Source: Pseudomonas syringae
Lineage (GTDB): Bacteria; Pseudomonadota; Gammaproteobacteria; Pseudomonadales; Pseudomonadaceae
Assembly (NCBI RefSeq): GCF_001698815.1
Contig: NZ_LGSI01000072.1
Span: forward strand, 51,300-115,299
Direction of reading: 5' to 3'
Length of the DNA: 64,000 nt
Part shown: positions 42,691-51,041 of the stretch, one piece after another
Numbering within the stretch: position 1 is the first letter of the stretch
How the letters are laid out: every line of letters starts with the position of its first letter
The notes under the pieces: generated by a model
The model's input: only the letters and a program-made list of their open reading frames with translations
The model's database searches: none
What the model was told of the DNA's origin: nothing
Translations under genes and position numbers: made by a program

Positions 42691-43638
42691 TCAGCGCCAC
42701 GAGAAAGCCAGGCCTTCAGTAATGCCCTTGATTCCGTAGCGGATGTTTTTCAGGTTGTGGCGGTTTTGCAGGGCGGTGATTGCCGTCAGAGCCAGGGCCG
42801 AAAACAGGTAGCAGGGCATTGAGTGGAATTTTTTGTTGTACATGATGGCGGCGCGGTTTCGATAGTAATGAAACATATGGCTGCGGTTCTGGGTGCTGGC
42901 GCTGTCGCCGTGGCGGGCGAAGCTGCCTGTCGCCACCTGACAGGTAAAGCCCAGGCTGGCGGCGCGGCGTTGCCAGTCCACTTCTTCGGAGTACATGAAA
43001 TAGCGTTCATCCATCAAGCCGACGCGCTGGATGACTTCGCGCTTGATCAGCAGCGAGGCGCCCATCAGGTAATCAGGTTTCGGCAGTTTGGCAAGGTGAT
43101 GACCCAGCTCGTCGCGGCCAAGGTTCTTACCGATCAACCTGGCCTTGCCCAGCCATGGATAAAGCTGCCCACCGCCGACACACTGGACGATCTCCGGATG
43201 GTCGGCATAGACCAGAATCGACGCGCAAAACCCGCAATTGGGGTCGCTGTTTTGGGTCGACAGCAGCGCCTGCAATGAGTCCGCTTCAACGGTGATGTCG
43301 TTATTCAGCAGCCAGATATAGTCGTAGCCGGCGCGGTACAAGTAATCGATGCCCACGTTGTTGCCGCCGGCATAGCCGTAATTGCCGGCATTTCTGATCA
43401 GGCAAGTGCGGTGTTTGTGTGAATGTTCGCGGATCTGCTCTTGCGTGCCGGTCCAGGTATCGCCATCGGTCCGCGTGCTGAAATAGTCGGTCAGGCGCTG
43501 GTAATCCGCTGCTTCGGAATGATTGTCGACCACCACGAGGGGAATCGCGCAGTAAGCGTCCACCGATCTCACGCATTTGATGGTCTGTTCAGCACCGTTC
43601 CAGTTGAGGATCAGCGCGCATACGTTAGCCGTGGTCAT
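42691..43638 (-). CDS. Glycosyltransferase family 2
   Basis: This 315-residue GT-A fold glycosyltransferase has the N-terminus VCALILNWNGAEQTIKCVRS, the nucleotide-sugar region LIRNAGNYGYAGGNNVGIDY and a DxD-like metal motif WLLNNDIT. The acceptor-side block is DYLMGASLLIKREVIQRVG, followed by FMYSEEVDWQRRA. This is the pattern of rhamnosyltransferase-like GT2 enzymes, but the sugar cannot be told. The chosen ATG 43638 gives the family start MTTANVCALI. It follows the flippase gene by seven bases and is the last gene of the main exopolysaccharide operon before the repeats. Confidence 0.87.
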   Translation of the reverse strand: MTTANVCALILNWNGAEQTIKCVRSVDAYCAIPLVVVDNHSEAADYQRLTDYFSTRTDGDTWTGTQEQIREHSHKHRTCLIRNAGNYGYAGGNNVGIDYLYRAGYDYIWLLNNDITVEADSLQALLSTQNSDPNCGFCASILVYADHPEIVQCVGGGQLYPWLGKARLIGKNLGRDELGHHLAKLPKPDYLMGASLLIKREVIQRVGLMDERYFMYSEEVDWQRRAASLGFTCQVATGSFARHGDSASTQNRSHMFHYYRNRAAIMYNKKFHSMPCYLFSALALTAITALQNRHNLKNIRYGIKGITEGLAFSWR

Positions 43639-43645
43639 GTTCGGA

Positions 43646-45025
43646 TTACTCCTGCGCAGACGAGAGATCGCGAGCCGGGCTGTGCTGGCGTTGATGCCAG
43701 CGCCGGGCCTCAAACAGAACCACGACGATCAGGCTCAGGTTGATTGCGGTGTTGGCCGCCGCGAAGGCCATCACCACCGCCAGGGCATTCTTGAACACCA
43801 GCGCGCCAGCCAAGATCGCCACGACCCGCAATGTGGTGCTGACAATCTCGAAGAACAGAAAGCGTTTTTGCAGGGCCAACGCCGGAATTGCCACCGCGCA
43901 GGGGCCCGCGATGAAACCGGCGAACTCCGCCAAAGCCAGCCAGCGGGCATATTCTCCAGCGGCCGCCCACTGCGCGCCGAACACCAGCCCGAACAGCCAG
44001 GGTCCGGCCAGCGCCAGTGTGGCGAACGGCAGGATCCCCACCAATGCCATACCGGCCACGCCGCGCACCAACAGCCCGGTAACCGGTTCGTCGGCGTGAA
44101 TCGCCTGGGTGATGCGCGGGTAATAGACGCTGCCGACCGCCTTGCCGATAAAGTTGCTCGGCATGCTCAGCACTTGCAGGCACAGGGCGAAGAATCCCGC
44201 CGAGACTGCGCCAAAGGACGCCGCCAGAACCAGCGTCGGCATGTGCACGGAAAGGGCATTGATCAGCACCTGGGGCGCGCGAAATAGCGGGAAGTCCCGA
44301 TACTGCGCAGCCAGTTTCGTCAGGCTGACGGAGGTTGTCGGGTTGGTCGGGGCGAGGTTGTTTGCGGCGGGTTTGAAGGTCATGCCCAGCAACAGCAATG
44401 CGCTGTGGATCACGTAATACAGCGCACTGGTCACCACCAGTACCGGGGCCGAGGCTTGCACGAGTCCGGCCAGGCTGCGCGTCGCGTTATAGACCAGCGC
44501 GTGCAAGGTTGCGCCGCGCGCGGTAAGGCTGAAGCGCTGGGTTCGGTACAACCATTGCTGGGTGATTTCCAGTACGGCGGCGCTGAACATCACGACGGGC
44601 AGCAGCATCAGGTAAGGCGTCAGAATGTCGATGCCCAACGCGCTGGCCATCTCTGGCCCCTGAAAATACAGGAGCAGCGCGGACAAGCTCGCGATGCTCA
44701 GCGCCACCCACAGCGAAAGTCTGATCAGGCCTCGGGCGTCGGCGTCGCTTTTGGGCAGGACAATCGCCATGGGCCAAGTCAGCGCACAAGCGGGAATGAG
44801 GATGATGGTCAGGCTCTGGAACGTGCCGACCACGCCGAACGCTTCCGGCCCGTAGATGCGCATGATCACTGGAATCAGCGCCAGGTTGATCGCCTGCGCC
44901 CCGGCGCTGCCGGACACCGCCGTAGCGATGTTGCGCAACAGGCGCGCGCGGGCCGCCTGCTGCCATCGCCCGCGCCAGCCGCTGACTCGGCCTGGCAATA
45001 CGGCGCCTGATTCCTGATCAGCCAT
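43646..45025 (-). CDS. Lipopolysaccharide/oligosaccharide flippase (Wzx-like)
   Basis: This 459-residue protein has about twelve to fourteen transmembrane segments and resembles the polysaccharide transporter (PST) branch of the MOP superfamily. Its start is family-like: ATAVSGSAGAQAINLALIPV followed by RIYGPEAFGVVGTFQSL. It is expected to flip lipid-linked repeat units to the periplasm. The ATG at 45025 has GGAG seven bases upstream. A longer open frame upstream overlaps the priming transferase gene and has no start support. It lies 14 bases downstream of that gene. Confidence 0.87.
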   Translation of the reverse strand: MADQESGAVLPGRVSGWRGRWQQAARARLLRNIATAVSGSAGAQAINLALIPVIMRIYGPEAFGVVGTFQSLTIILIPACALTWPMAIVLPKSDADARGLIRLSLWVALSIASLSALLLYFQGPEMASALGIDILTPYLMLLPVVMFSAAVLEITQQWLYRTQRFSLTARGATLHALVYNATRSLAGLVQASAPVLVVTSALYYVIHSALLLLGMTFKPAANNLAPTNPTTSVSLTKLAAQYRDFPLFRAPQVLINALSVHMPTLVLAASFGAVSAGFFALCLQVLSMPSNFIGKAVGSVYYPRITQAIHADEPVTGLLVRGVAGMALVGILPFATLALAGPWLFGLVFGAQWAAAGEYARWLALAEFAGFIAGPCAVAIPALALQKRFLFFEIVSTTLRVVAILAGALVFKNALAVVMAFAAANTAINLSLIVVVLFEARRWHQRQHSPARDLSSAQE

Positions 45026-45038
45026 GTCCGTCTCCATC

Positions 45039-46424
45039 TCAATAGATGTTGCGCGAGAACAGCGTGAACGGCGTCTTGAGCAGGATTTTGATATCCAGCC
45101 AAAGCGACCAGTGATTAATGTAGTCCAGGTCCTTTTCCAGACGCTCTTGCATCTTTTCCAGGGTTTCGGTTTCGCCGCGAAAGCCGCTGACCTGCGCCAG
45201 GCCGGTGATACCCGGCTTGATGCGGTGGCGTGCGGTGTAAGCGAGGATTCGCGCGCCGTAATACTGGTTATGAGCAATCGCGTGCGGGCGCGGGCCGACC
45301 AGGGCCATTTCGCCACGCAGCACATTGATCAGTTGGGGCAGTTCGTCCAACGAGGTGCGGCGCAGGAAGGCGCCCACCGGCGTGACCCGTGGATCGTCGC
45401 GGGTCGCCTGTCGCACGTGGTTGTCCTGATGCACATACATCGAGCGAAATTTCCACACCTGGATGACCTCGCCGTTGCAGCCATGCCGGGGCTGGCGGAA
45501 AAACACCGGGCCTCGTGACGAGAGCTTCACCGCCAGGGCAATGACCGACATCACCGGCAGCAGCACCAGCAAGGCGAGCAGCGCCAGGCTGCGGTCGAAC
45601 ATTTCCTTGCCCAGGGTGGCGGCTGGATGGGAGCTGCGCGGCGTTTCGTTGAGGTAGATCGCCGGGAGCTGCTCGATCTGGGAAACCGATTGATTGAGCA
45701 GCAGCATGCTGCCGAAATCCGGCACCCAGACCACATCCACATTGAGGTCCAGCAGGCTCAGGTAAATGGCTTCGATCTGCGTGATCATGTTCAGCGCCAG
45801 GGCGATATACACCCGCCGCACGTGATCGCCGATGACCAGATCGCGCAGCTGCGACAGTTCGCCAAGAACCGGAGGCTGGCCGCCTAACGAGGAAACGCCG
45901 GATTCGGTCGCCACCAGGCCGAGCACCGGAACCCGCTGCCTCAGTTGTTCCGCCAGGGTGTAGGCCATGGGGCACGTGCCGATGATTACCGAGACACGCT
46001 CCTTGCGCAGCCAGCGCGAGTGCAGGCTGACCAGATACCGCAAGGGCAGGTACGTCGCGCATTGCGCGATATAACCCGCGACTGCGACCTCGAACAGCAA
46101 GCCGCTATCCAGATCGCCATGTTCGAGGCAAACCTGCGACAGCACTGCCAGCGCGGCGACCAGCAGCAGCCAGCCGCCGAGTACGCGCAGCAAACCCATC
46201 AGGTAGCCGAAGCGCTTGTGATAGACATGCAGCGCGCTATAGATCGGCACCGAACCGAGCACGCCAACGATCATCAGCACCCGGTAGGCGTAGGGAATCG
46301 CGCCGGTTTCCTGATAGACAATGGTGCAGGTCACGAGCGCAGTCAGGCCCATGGCGCAGACCCATTGCGCCCAGAACGTCAGGCCGCGTCGATTGACCGA
46401 CGGATGTAGGCGTTGAGCAAGCAT
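45039..46424 (-). CDS. Undecaprenyl-phosphate sugar phosphotransferase (priming glycosyltransferase)
   Basis: This polyprenyl-phosphate hexose-1-phosphate transferase (PHPT) starts the repeat unit on undecaprenyl phosphate. The 461-residue protein has four to five N-terminal transmembrane segments and a CoA-binding-like domain (VSVIIGTCPMAYTLAEQL). The C-terminal bacterial sugar transferase domain has FRQPRHGCNGEVIQVWKFRS, RRTSLDELPQLINVL and GEMALVGPRPHA. YTARHRIKPGITGLAQVSGF and ILLKTPFTLFSR close it. The ATG at 46424 has GGGGAG nine bases upstream. It resembles WcaJ-type enzymes, often glucose-specific, but the sugar is inferred. Confidence 0.9.
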   Translation of the reverse strand: MLAQRLHPSVNRRGLTFWAQWVCAMGLTALVTCTIVYQETGAIPYAYRVLMIVGVLGSVPIYSALHVYHKRFGYLMGLLRVLGGWLLLVAALAVLSQVCLEHGDLDSGLLFEVAVAGYIAQCATYLPLRYLVSLHSRWLRKERVSVIIGTCPMAYTLAEQLRQRVPVLGLVATESGVSSLGGQPPVLGELSQLRDLVIGDHVRRVYIALALNMITQIEAIYLSLLDLNVDVVWVPDFGSMLLLNQSVSQIEQLPAIYLNETPRSSHPAATLGKEMFDRSLALLALLVLLPVMSVIALAVKLSSRGPVFFRQPRHGCNGEVIQVWKFRSMYVHQDNHVRQATRDDPRVTPVGAFLRRTSLDELPQLINVLRGEMALVGPRPHAIAHNQYYGARILAYTARHRIKPGITGLAQVSGFRGETETLEKMQERLEKDLDYINHWSLWLDIKILLKTPFTLFSRNIY

Positions 46425-46572
46425 GGTGAATATCTCCCCGATGGGTGGCATCGCGCAGTTGCTCGCCCTCGGCATCGGCGAGTCATACAGCGCATGCAGC
46501 GGCCAGAATGTGCAGGCGATAACGTGCGCAGCCGCGTCAAGACGACAGCGGCCCATCGCGCGTAATTACGCC

Positions 46573-48816
46573 TTACTGGGTGGTTTCACGAGGCAGATAA
46601 CGGTAATGCTGGCTGTATCCCTGGCGTCCTTTCAACGGGGTAATTTGATTGAGCACCACGCCGGTCAGCGGAGCGCCGTTTTGCAGAAGTTGGTCGATGC
46701 ACTGATGAACCAGCGGAGCGGGCGTGCTGTCGGACTTGATCACGTAGATCGCCGCGTCGGCCATGGCGCACAGCACCGCTGCATCGCTGACAGCATCACT
46801 GGCCGGCGAGTCGAGAATGATCCGGTCGTAATGCTGCCGAGCCCATTCGATGAAGCGTCCGAAGTTCGCCGAGGCCAGCAGTTCAAGCGGGTTGGGCGGC
46901 ACGTCGCCCGCAGTGAGAATGTCCACCTGGCCGACGCGGTGGATGCACGCGTCTATTTTCGCTCGGCCGGTAATCAGGCTGGCGAGGCCGGGCTGCGCGG
47001 CGTTCATGCCGAGACTGCGCGCCAGGTTGGGGCGGCGCAGGTCGGCTTCGATCAACAGCACCCGTTCCAGCTGGCCCAACGCAAACGCCAGATTGACCGC
47101 AATGGCGCTCTTGCCTTCGCCGGGTAAGGTCGACGTGATGACCAGCAGGCTGCGCCGCTTCTGGGTATCGCCGAGCATGATCCCGGTGCGCAAGGTGCGG
47201 ATGGCTTCGGTAAAGCCTGCGTCGTCGTTGCGTTCGAACTGCCGGGAAATGCTGCTGCGACTTTTCTTCTGCAGCAGTGGCACCAGTCCAAGCACTGGCA
47301 GGTTGAGTCTCCTGGCAATGTCGTCGCCGGATTTGAAGCCATTGTGCAGCGTGTCGCGCAGCAGGAAAAACACGCAGCCGAGCACCAGCGCCAGCAGCGC
47401 AGTGATCGACGCGATCAGGGATTTCTTCGGTGCGCTGGGTTCGCTGGGCACGATCGCGGGGTCAACGATGCGCGCATTGCTGACGCCGATATCAGCGGTC
47501 GCCGTGGTCTCGCGCAAACGAGTCACGAAGGTGTCGTACAAGGTGCGATTACTGTCCACGTCCCGTTGCAGCTCACGCAGTTTGAATTCCTTGCGGGAGA
47601 TGTCCTGAATCTGCGCGCGGCTGGTATCCACCGATGAACGCAGGGACTCTTCATTGGCGCGCGCCAGCTGGTAATTGCGCTCAAGGCCCGCCACTACCTG
47701 ATCGACCTGGCCGCGCAGACTGGCCTGAGCGGCCGCGAGGTCCGAGCGCGCGGCGATCATTTTCGGATGGCGGTCCCCGTAACGACGCGACAGTTCGTCG
47801 ACCTTGGCCCTGGCCTGCGCCTCGTTGGCCTGGAATTGCTGGATCACCGGATTGCCGATCACCGCTGGCACGCTCGACAGGTTGGCCAGGCTTTTCGAGC
47901 CGAGCATCGCCTTCACCTGCGCGTATTGGCTTTGCGCTTCGGCACGCTGGCGGCGCGCATCGATCATGCGGTCACTGGTTTTCGACAGCTCGTTGGCGCT
48001 GAGCGTGACCACGCCGTCCACGTCCACCAAGCCTTCGGCGTCGCGGTAGCGTTGCAGTTTGTTTTCCGACTCCTGCAGTTGCGTGCGCAACTCGACCATC
48101 CGGTTGTTCATCCATTTCGATGCGTTCAATGATTCGTTCATTTGCGCGTCGAGCCGGCTGTCCAGATAACCGTGAGCCAGCGCGTTGGCCGCCAGCGCAG
48201 CGGTTTCCCGATCGGCCAGGCTCACGCTGATATTGACCAGCTGACTTTTGCCCTGGGCGCCGACGCTGGTGCGTTCCATCAATTCCCGGACCGTGGCGTC
48301 GAACACTTCGGTCGGGGTCATGCTGTGACTGGCAAGCCAGCTGGCGGGAAACGCGCTCGGGTAAAGCCTGGCAATCTCTGCGCGCGCTTCTCGTAGCGGA
48401 TGCAGGCGCTGGCGTGGATCGAACTCGGGATGTTCGGTCAGATTCAACTGGCGGACCACACGCTCGGCCACTGCTCGACTCTGGATCAGCGTGATCTGGG
48501 TTTGCAGATAATCCACGGCGGCATTTGGCGAATCGTAGGTCGGCTGCTGGAAAGTGATCAACGTTGCGCCCTTGGGCTCGATGACCAACGATGCCGTGGC
48601 GCGATATACCGGCGTGATGTTTTGCAGGATCAGCATGATGGCCAGGGTCGCGGCTGCCGCCAGTGCGGCGATGCGCCATTTGTGAGTCCAGAGGATCAGG
48701 CCGAGCTTGCGCGAGTCGATGAAGTCGCGGTCGTCGGCGATGGGTGCGTAGCGCTGCGGCAGCCCGAAGTTGCTCACAGGGCTGTTCACGTGGCTGCTTA
48801 AAGTCACCTCGTCCAT
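46573..48816 (-). CDS. Polysaccharide biosynthesis tyrosine autokinase (Wzc-like)
   Basis: Wzc-type proteins control polymer length and export by cycles of tyrosine phosphorylation. The 747-residue protein has an N-terminal Wzz domain with the first transmembrane helix (WRIAALAAAATLAIMLI), a long periplasmic coiled-coil section and a second helix near SLIASITALLALVLGCVFFL. The C-terminal BY-kinase domain has Walker A TLPGEGKSAIAVNLA (near residue 562), Walker A' LIEADLRRPNLAR and Walker B DRIILDSPASD. A tyrosine cluster ends the protein (GYSQHYRYLPRE). Two bases separate its ATG from the export gene stop. Confidence 0.93.
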   Translation of the reverse strand: MDEVTLSSHVNSPVSNFGLPQRYAPIADDRDFIDSRKLGLILWTHKWRIAALAAAATLAIMLILQNITPVYRATASLVIEPKGATLITFQQPTYDSPNAAVDYLQTQITLIQSRAVAERVVRQLNLTEHPEFDPRQRLHPLREARAEIARLYPSAFPASWLASHSMTPTEVFDATVRELMERTSVGAQGKSQLVNISVSLADRETAALAANALAHGYLDSRLDAQMNESLNASKWMNNRMVELRTQLQESENKLQRYRDAEGLVDVDGVVTLSANELSKTSDRMIDARRQRAEAQSQYAQVKAMLGSKSLANLSSVPAVIGNPVIQQFQANEAQARAKVDELSRRYGDRHPKMIAARSDLAAAQASLRGQVDQVVAGLERNYQLARANEESLRSSVDTSRAQIQDISRKEFKLRELQRDVDSNRTLYDTFVTRLRETTATADIGVSNARIVDPAIVPSEPSAPKKSLIASITALLALVLGCVFFLLRDTLHNGFKSGDDIARRLNLPVLGLVPLLQKKSRSSISRQFERNDDAGFTEAIRTLRTGIMLGDTQKRRSLLVITSTLPGEGKSAIAVNLAFALGQLERVLLIEADLRRPNLARSLGMNAAQPGLASLITGRAKIDACIHRVGQVDILTAGDVPPNPLELLASANFGRFIEWARQHYDRIILDSPASDAVSDAAVLCAMADAAIYVIKSDSTPAPLVHQCIDQLLQNGAPLTGVVLNQITPLKGRQGYSQHYRYLPRETTQ

Positions 48817-48817
48817 G

Positions 48818-49345
48818 TCAGAAAAACCCCTGTTCGATGGTGATGGTGTCGCCGGGTTCGACCAGCGTGTTCAGGCTCGCCTTCTGGCTGCTGCGCCGCG
48901 TATCGGCACCGCGCACGATGTAGATACGCCGGTCCGAAGCGCGCTCGGTCAGGCCGCCGGCCAGGGCAATCGCCCGATCCAGGGTCAGGCCCGGTTCGAA
49001 TGGGTAGCCGCCGGGCAACTTCACTTCGCCGCTGATATAGAACGGCCGATAAGCCAGCACGCTGACCGAGACGCGGGGCGCAACCAGATAGCCGTCCTTG
49101 AGTTTGTCCGTGAGCAAGGCCTCGACTTCACCCGGCGTTTTGCCTTTGGCGTTGACCTCGCCAATGAAGGGGTAGGAAAAGGTGCCGGCATCGTTAAGCC
49201 GCATTTCCGCAAAGCTGAGGTCCGTTTCACCAAAGACATTGATCCGCAGAATGTCGCCTGAGTTGAGTTTGTACTGGGGCGCAGCGAATACCGGGCCGCT
49301 GACGATGAGCAAAAGCGCAATACGGCAGAACTGACCTAAAGACAT
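48818..49345 (-). CDS. Short polysaccharide export (OPX/Wza-related) protein
   Basis: This 175-residue secreted protein has a type I-like signal peptide (MSLGQFCRIALLLIVSGPVFA), not a lipobox. A Poly_export domain follows (YKLNSGDILRINVFGETDLS and FSYPFIGEVNAKGKTPGEVE), then one SLBB domain (VSVLAYRPFYISGEVKLPG to RIYIVRGADT). It lacks the extra SLBB domain and C-terminal amphipathic helix by which full-length Wza (about 380 residues) makes its own outer membrane pore. Such short OPX proteins usually need a separate beta-barrel, and a barrel gene lies directly upstream. The ATG at 49345 has GGAGG eight bases upstream. Confidence 0.88.
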   Translation of the reverse strand: MSLGQFCRIALLLIVSGPVFAAPQYKLNSGDILRINVFGETDLSFAEMRLNDAGTFSYPFIGEVNAKGKTPGEVEALLTDKLKDGYLVAPRVSVSVLAYRPFYISGEVKLPGGYPFEPGLTLDRAIALAGGLTERASDRRIYIVRGADTRRSSQKASLNTLVEPGDTITIEQGFF

Positions 49346-49372
49346 GGTATTTCCCTCCAGGTACACCGGTGC

Positions 49373-50527
49373 TCAAAGACTCAAATCGAAATTCAACAGG
49401 TAAACATTGCGCGTGTAGCGCTCGTCGATGACGTTGGAGTCGTTATGCCAGCGCCGATAACCGAGGCTGACTTCGGCCCAGCGGTTGACGGCGTAGATCA
49501 GCGACGCGCCATAGGCGTCCAGCGTGTCGTCGCGGCTCAGGCCCAGGTATTCGCGTTCGGCGTGACGGTAGTCGAGCTTCGAGGAAATCCAGCCCGACCA
49601 TTTGTGGGTCCAGCTCAAGCGGGTGCTGGTGGTGTGGACCGTGCTGGCGCCATCGTCACCTTCATCGAAGGCCTTGCGCATGTTCAGCTCGAAGGTGGAG
49701 TAGGTGCGCGGCTTCCAGGCCAGGCCGACTTCCCAGGTTGGGCTGCTGCGGTCGCTGACCGCGCCGCTGTCGAAATCCTTGCGTTCATAGCCGACGCGCA
49801 GGCTGCCACTGGTCTTGGCCGTGACATCCCGGGTGAAGCCGATCAGTGCCGCGCTGCCGGTGCTGTTGCGCGGGCTGCCCGGCATTACGTAGTCGTAATC
49901 ACTGCGGCGCAATTCGAACAATCCTCGGGTGCGTCCACCAAGCCGGTGATACCAGGTGGCGACATACGCGCGGGTGTCGTGTTCTTCGTCTTCGTTGAGA
50001 TTGCCGCTGTTGCGATAACGCAATTCCTCATATTTGGCCGAAACATCAATCTGGTTCATGCCGCTCTGCGTGCCGAAGCTGTAACCGAGCAACGCGTTCT
50101 TCAGGGTGTACTTATCGTTTTCCAGCGGGTCGGCGGTATCGGCTGTTTCCTCGGCACGCTTATAACCCAGTTCCCATTTCAACCGGTTGCGCGAATCGAA
50201 CTCCAGCACGCTTCTAAGTGCCACTTGCTGGTCCACATGGCTGGCGTCGGCGTGATCGTGAAAGGTCTCGCTGTCCACGGCGTATTCAAGTTGATAAGCA
50301 CTTTTGCGTGTTTGCGCTTCCAGCAGGAAAGTGGGGCGCAGCGAAGTAATCCACGATGACAAGGTGCCGTTGTGGAGTGTGCGAAAGTTATCGTCATACC
50401 GTTCACCTACCTTCAGTGTCGGCGTGAACTCGAAACCACCAACTTCAATGCTCTGGGGTTTACCGGCCATGGCCGACATCGGAAAGGGCGAAAGGACAAG
50501 CAGGGCCAGCCAGTTTTGCCTGTTCAT
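49373..50527 (-). CDS. Outer membrane beta-barrel protein of the exopolysaccharide locus
   Basis: This 384-residue protein has a signal peptide (MNRQNWLALLVLSPFPMSAMA) and then a chain of alternating amphipathic strands with aromatic girdles, for example YQLEYAVDSETFHDH, RLKWELGYKRAEETADT and TSGSLRVGYERKDFD. It ends with an outer membrane signature of FDLSL (C-terminal hydrophobic strand). It resembles the EpsL/BBP2-type barrels of exopolysaccharide operons. Starts at 50533 and 50527 are both possible; the latter has GGA nine bases upstream. It is the first gene of the operon and is likely the outer membrane exit channel for the polymer. Confidence 0.83.
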   Translation of the reverse strand: MNRQNWLALLVLSPFPMSAMAGKPQSIEVGGFEFTPTLKVGERYDDNFRTLHNGTLSSWITSLRPTFLLEAQTRKSAYQLEYAVDSETFHDHADASHVDQQVALRSVLEFDSRNRLKWELGYKRAEETADTADPLENDKYTLKNALLGYSFGTQSGMNQIDVSAKYEELRYRNSGNLNEDEEHDTRAYVATWYHRLGGRTRGLFELRRSDYDYVMPGSPRNSTGSAALIGFTRDVTAKTSGSLRVGYERKDFDSGAVSDRSSPTWEVGLAWKPRTYSTFELNMRKAFDEGDDGASTVHTTSTRLSWTHKWSGWISSKLDYRHAEREYLGLSRDDTLDAYGASLIYAVNRWAEVSLGYRRWHNDSNVIDERYTRNVYLLNFDLSL

Positions 50528-50935
50528 TTGCATGATCCGTTTGCGCCGCACGAGCACGCCCTGCGCATAGGCGATCGCCGGTTGCGCGGCAGTGTTCACC
50601 ACGACGAGCTTGTCTGGGGGAGAGTCTGGAGTTGCCAAATAACGGGTAGGCTACCGCACGAGTTTTCACTTTACTCGGATAGATCTAAGGCCTAAAACTT
50701 TTGGCGATAACAATAACTTCGCTTTTATTAAATATTCGGAATTCAAGACAAGCGCAACCGTTCAGAGTCGTGCAGTGACAAACGGTATTGGCGGCTTTTT
50801 AATATTGAAACTGCAAGTCGATTTGTTGTAGGTGGGTAAGTAAACTTAATGAGCTGTCTTGCTGTTTCCAACTATGTAGACATTTTCTATGAATAGAGAT
50901 TTTACAGTGTTAACTATCCTTAACCCGGAGTATGC
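50528..50935 (-). other. AT-rich upstream region of the exopolysaccharide operon
   Basis: About 300 bases (50640-50935) are clearly richer in A/T than the rest of the window, with stretches such as TTTTATTAAATATTCGGAAT. No coding frame is convincing on either strand. I found no clear sigma-70 or sigma-54 promoter. It is probably the regulatory region and long leader of the operon. Confidence 0.5.
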
Positions 50936-51038
50936 GTTGGCGCGTGGCTTGCCCGCGAAGACAGATAACGCGGTGGGACTGAACCACCGCAGTGTCTGGT
51001 TCGCGGGCAAGTCGGAACGCCGCCCGCTCGCTCCAACG
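50936..51038. repeat. REP pair with the extended arm variant, inverted relative to 42.1 kb
   Basis: The left arm is GCGTTGGCGCGTGGCTTGCC. The right arm, GGGCAAGTCGGAACGCCGCC and then CGCTCGCTCCAACGAA, is the reverse complement of the unusual arm at 42106 and 42300. It lies between nadC (stop 51042) and the exopolysaccharide operon. The operon is thus bracketed by inverted copies of this variant. Confidence 0.8.
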
Positions 51039-51041
51039 AAT

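Noticed and set aside
46424..46556. N-terminal extension of the priming transferase to 46556.
   Set aside because: The ATG at 46424 has a good ribosome site (GGGGAG), and the added 44 residues do not look like family sequence.
37830..51040. Direct repeat of the tRNA-Thr 3' end marking an integrated island.
   Set aside because: I looked for a copy of the T-arm/acceptor end near 50.5-51.04 kb and found none. No integrase gene is present. The tRNA is thus only a suggestive neighbour.
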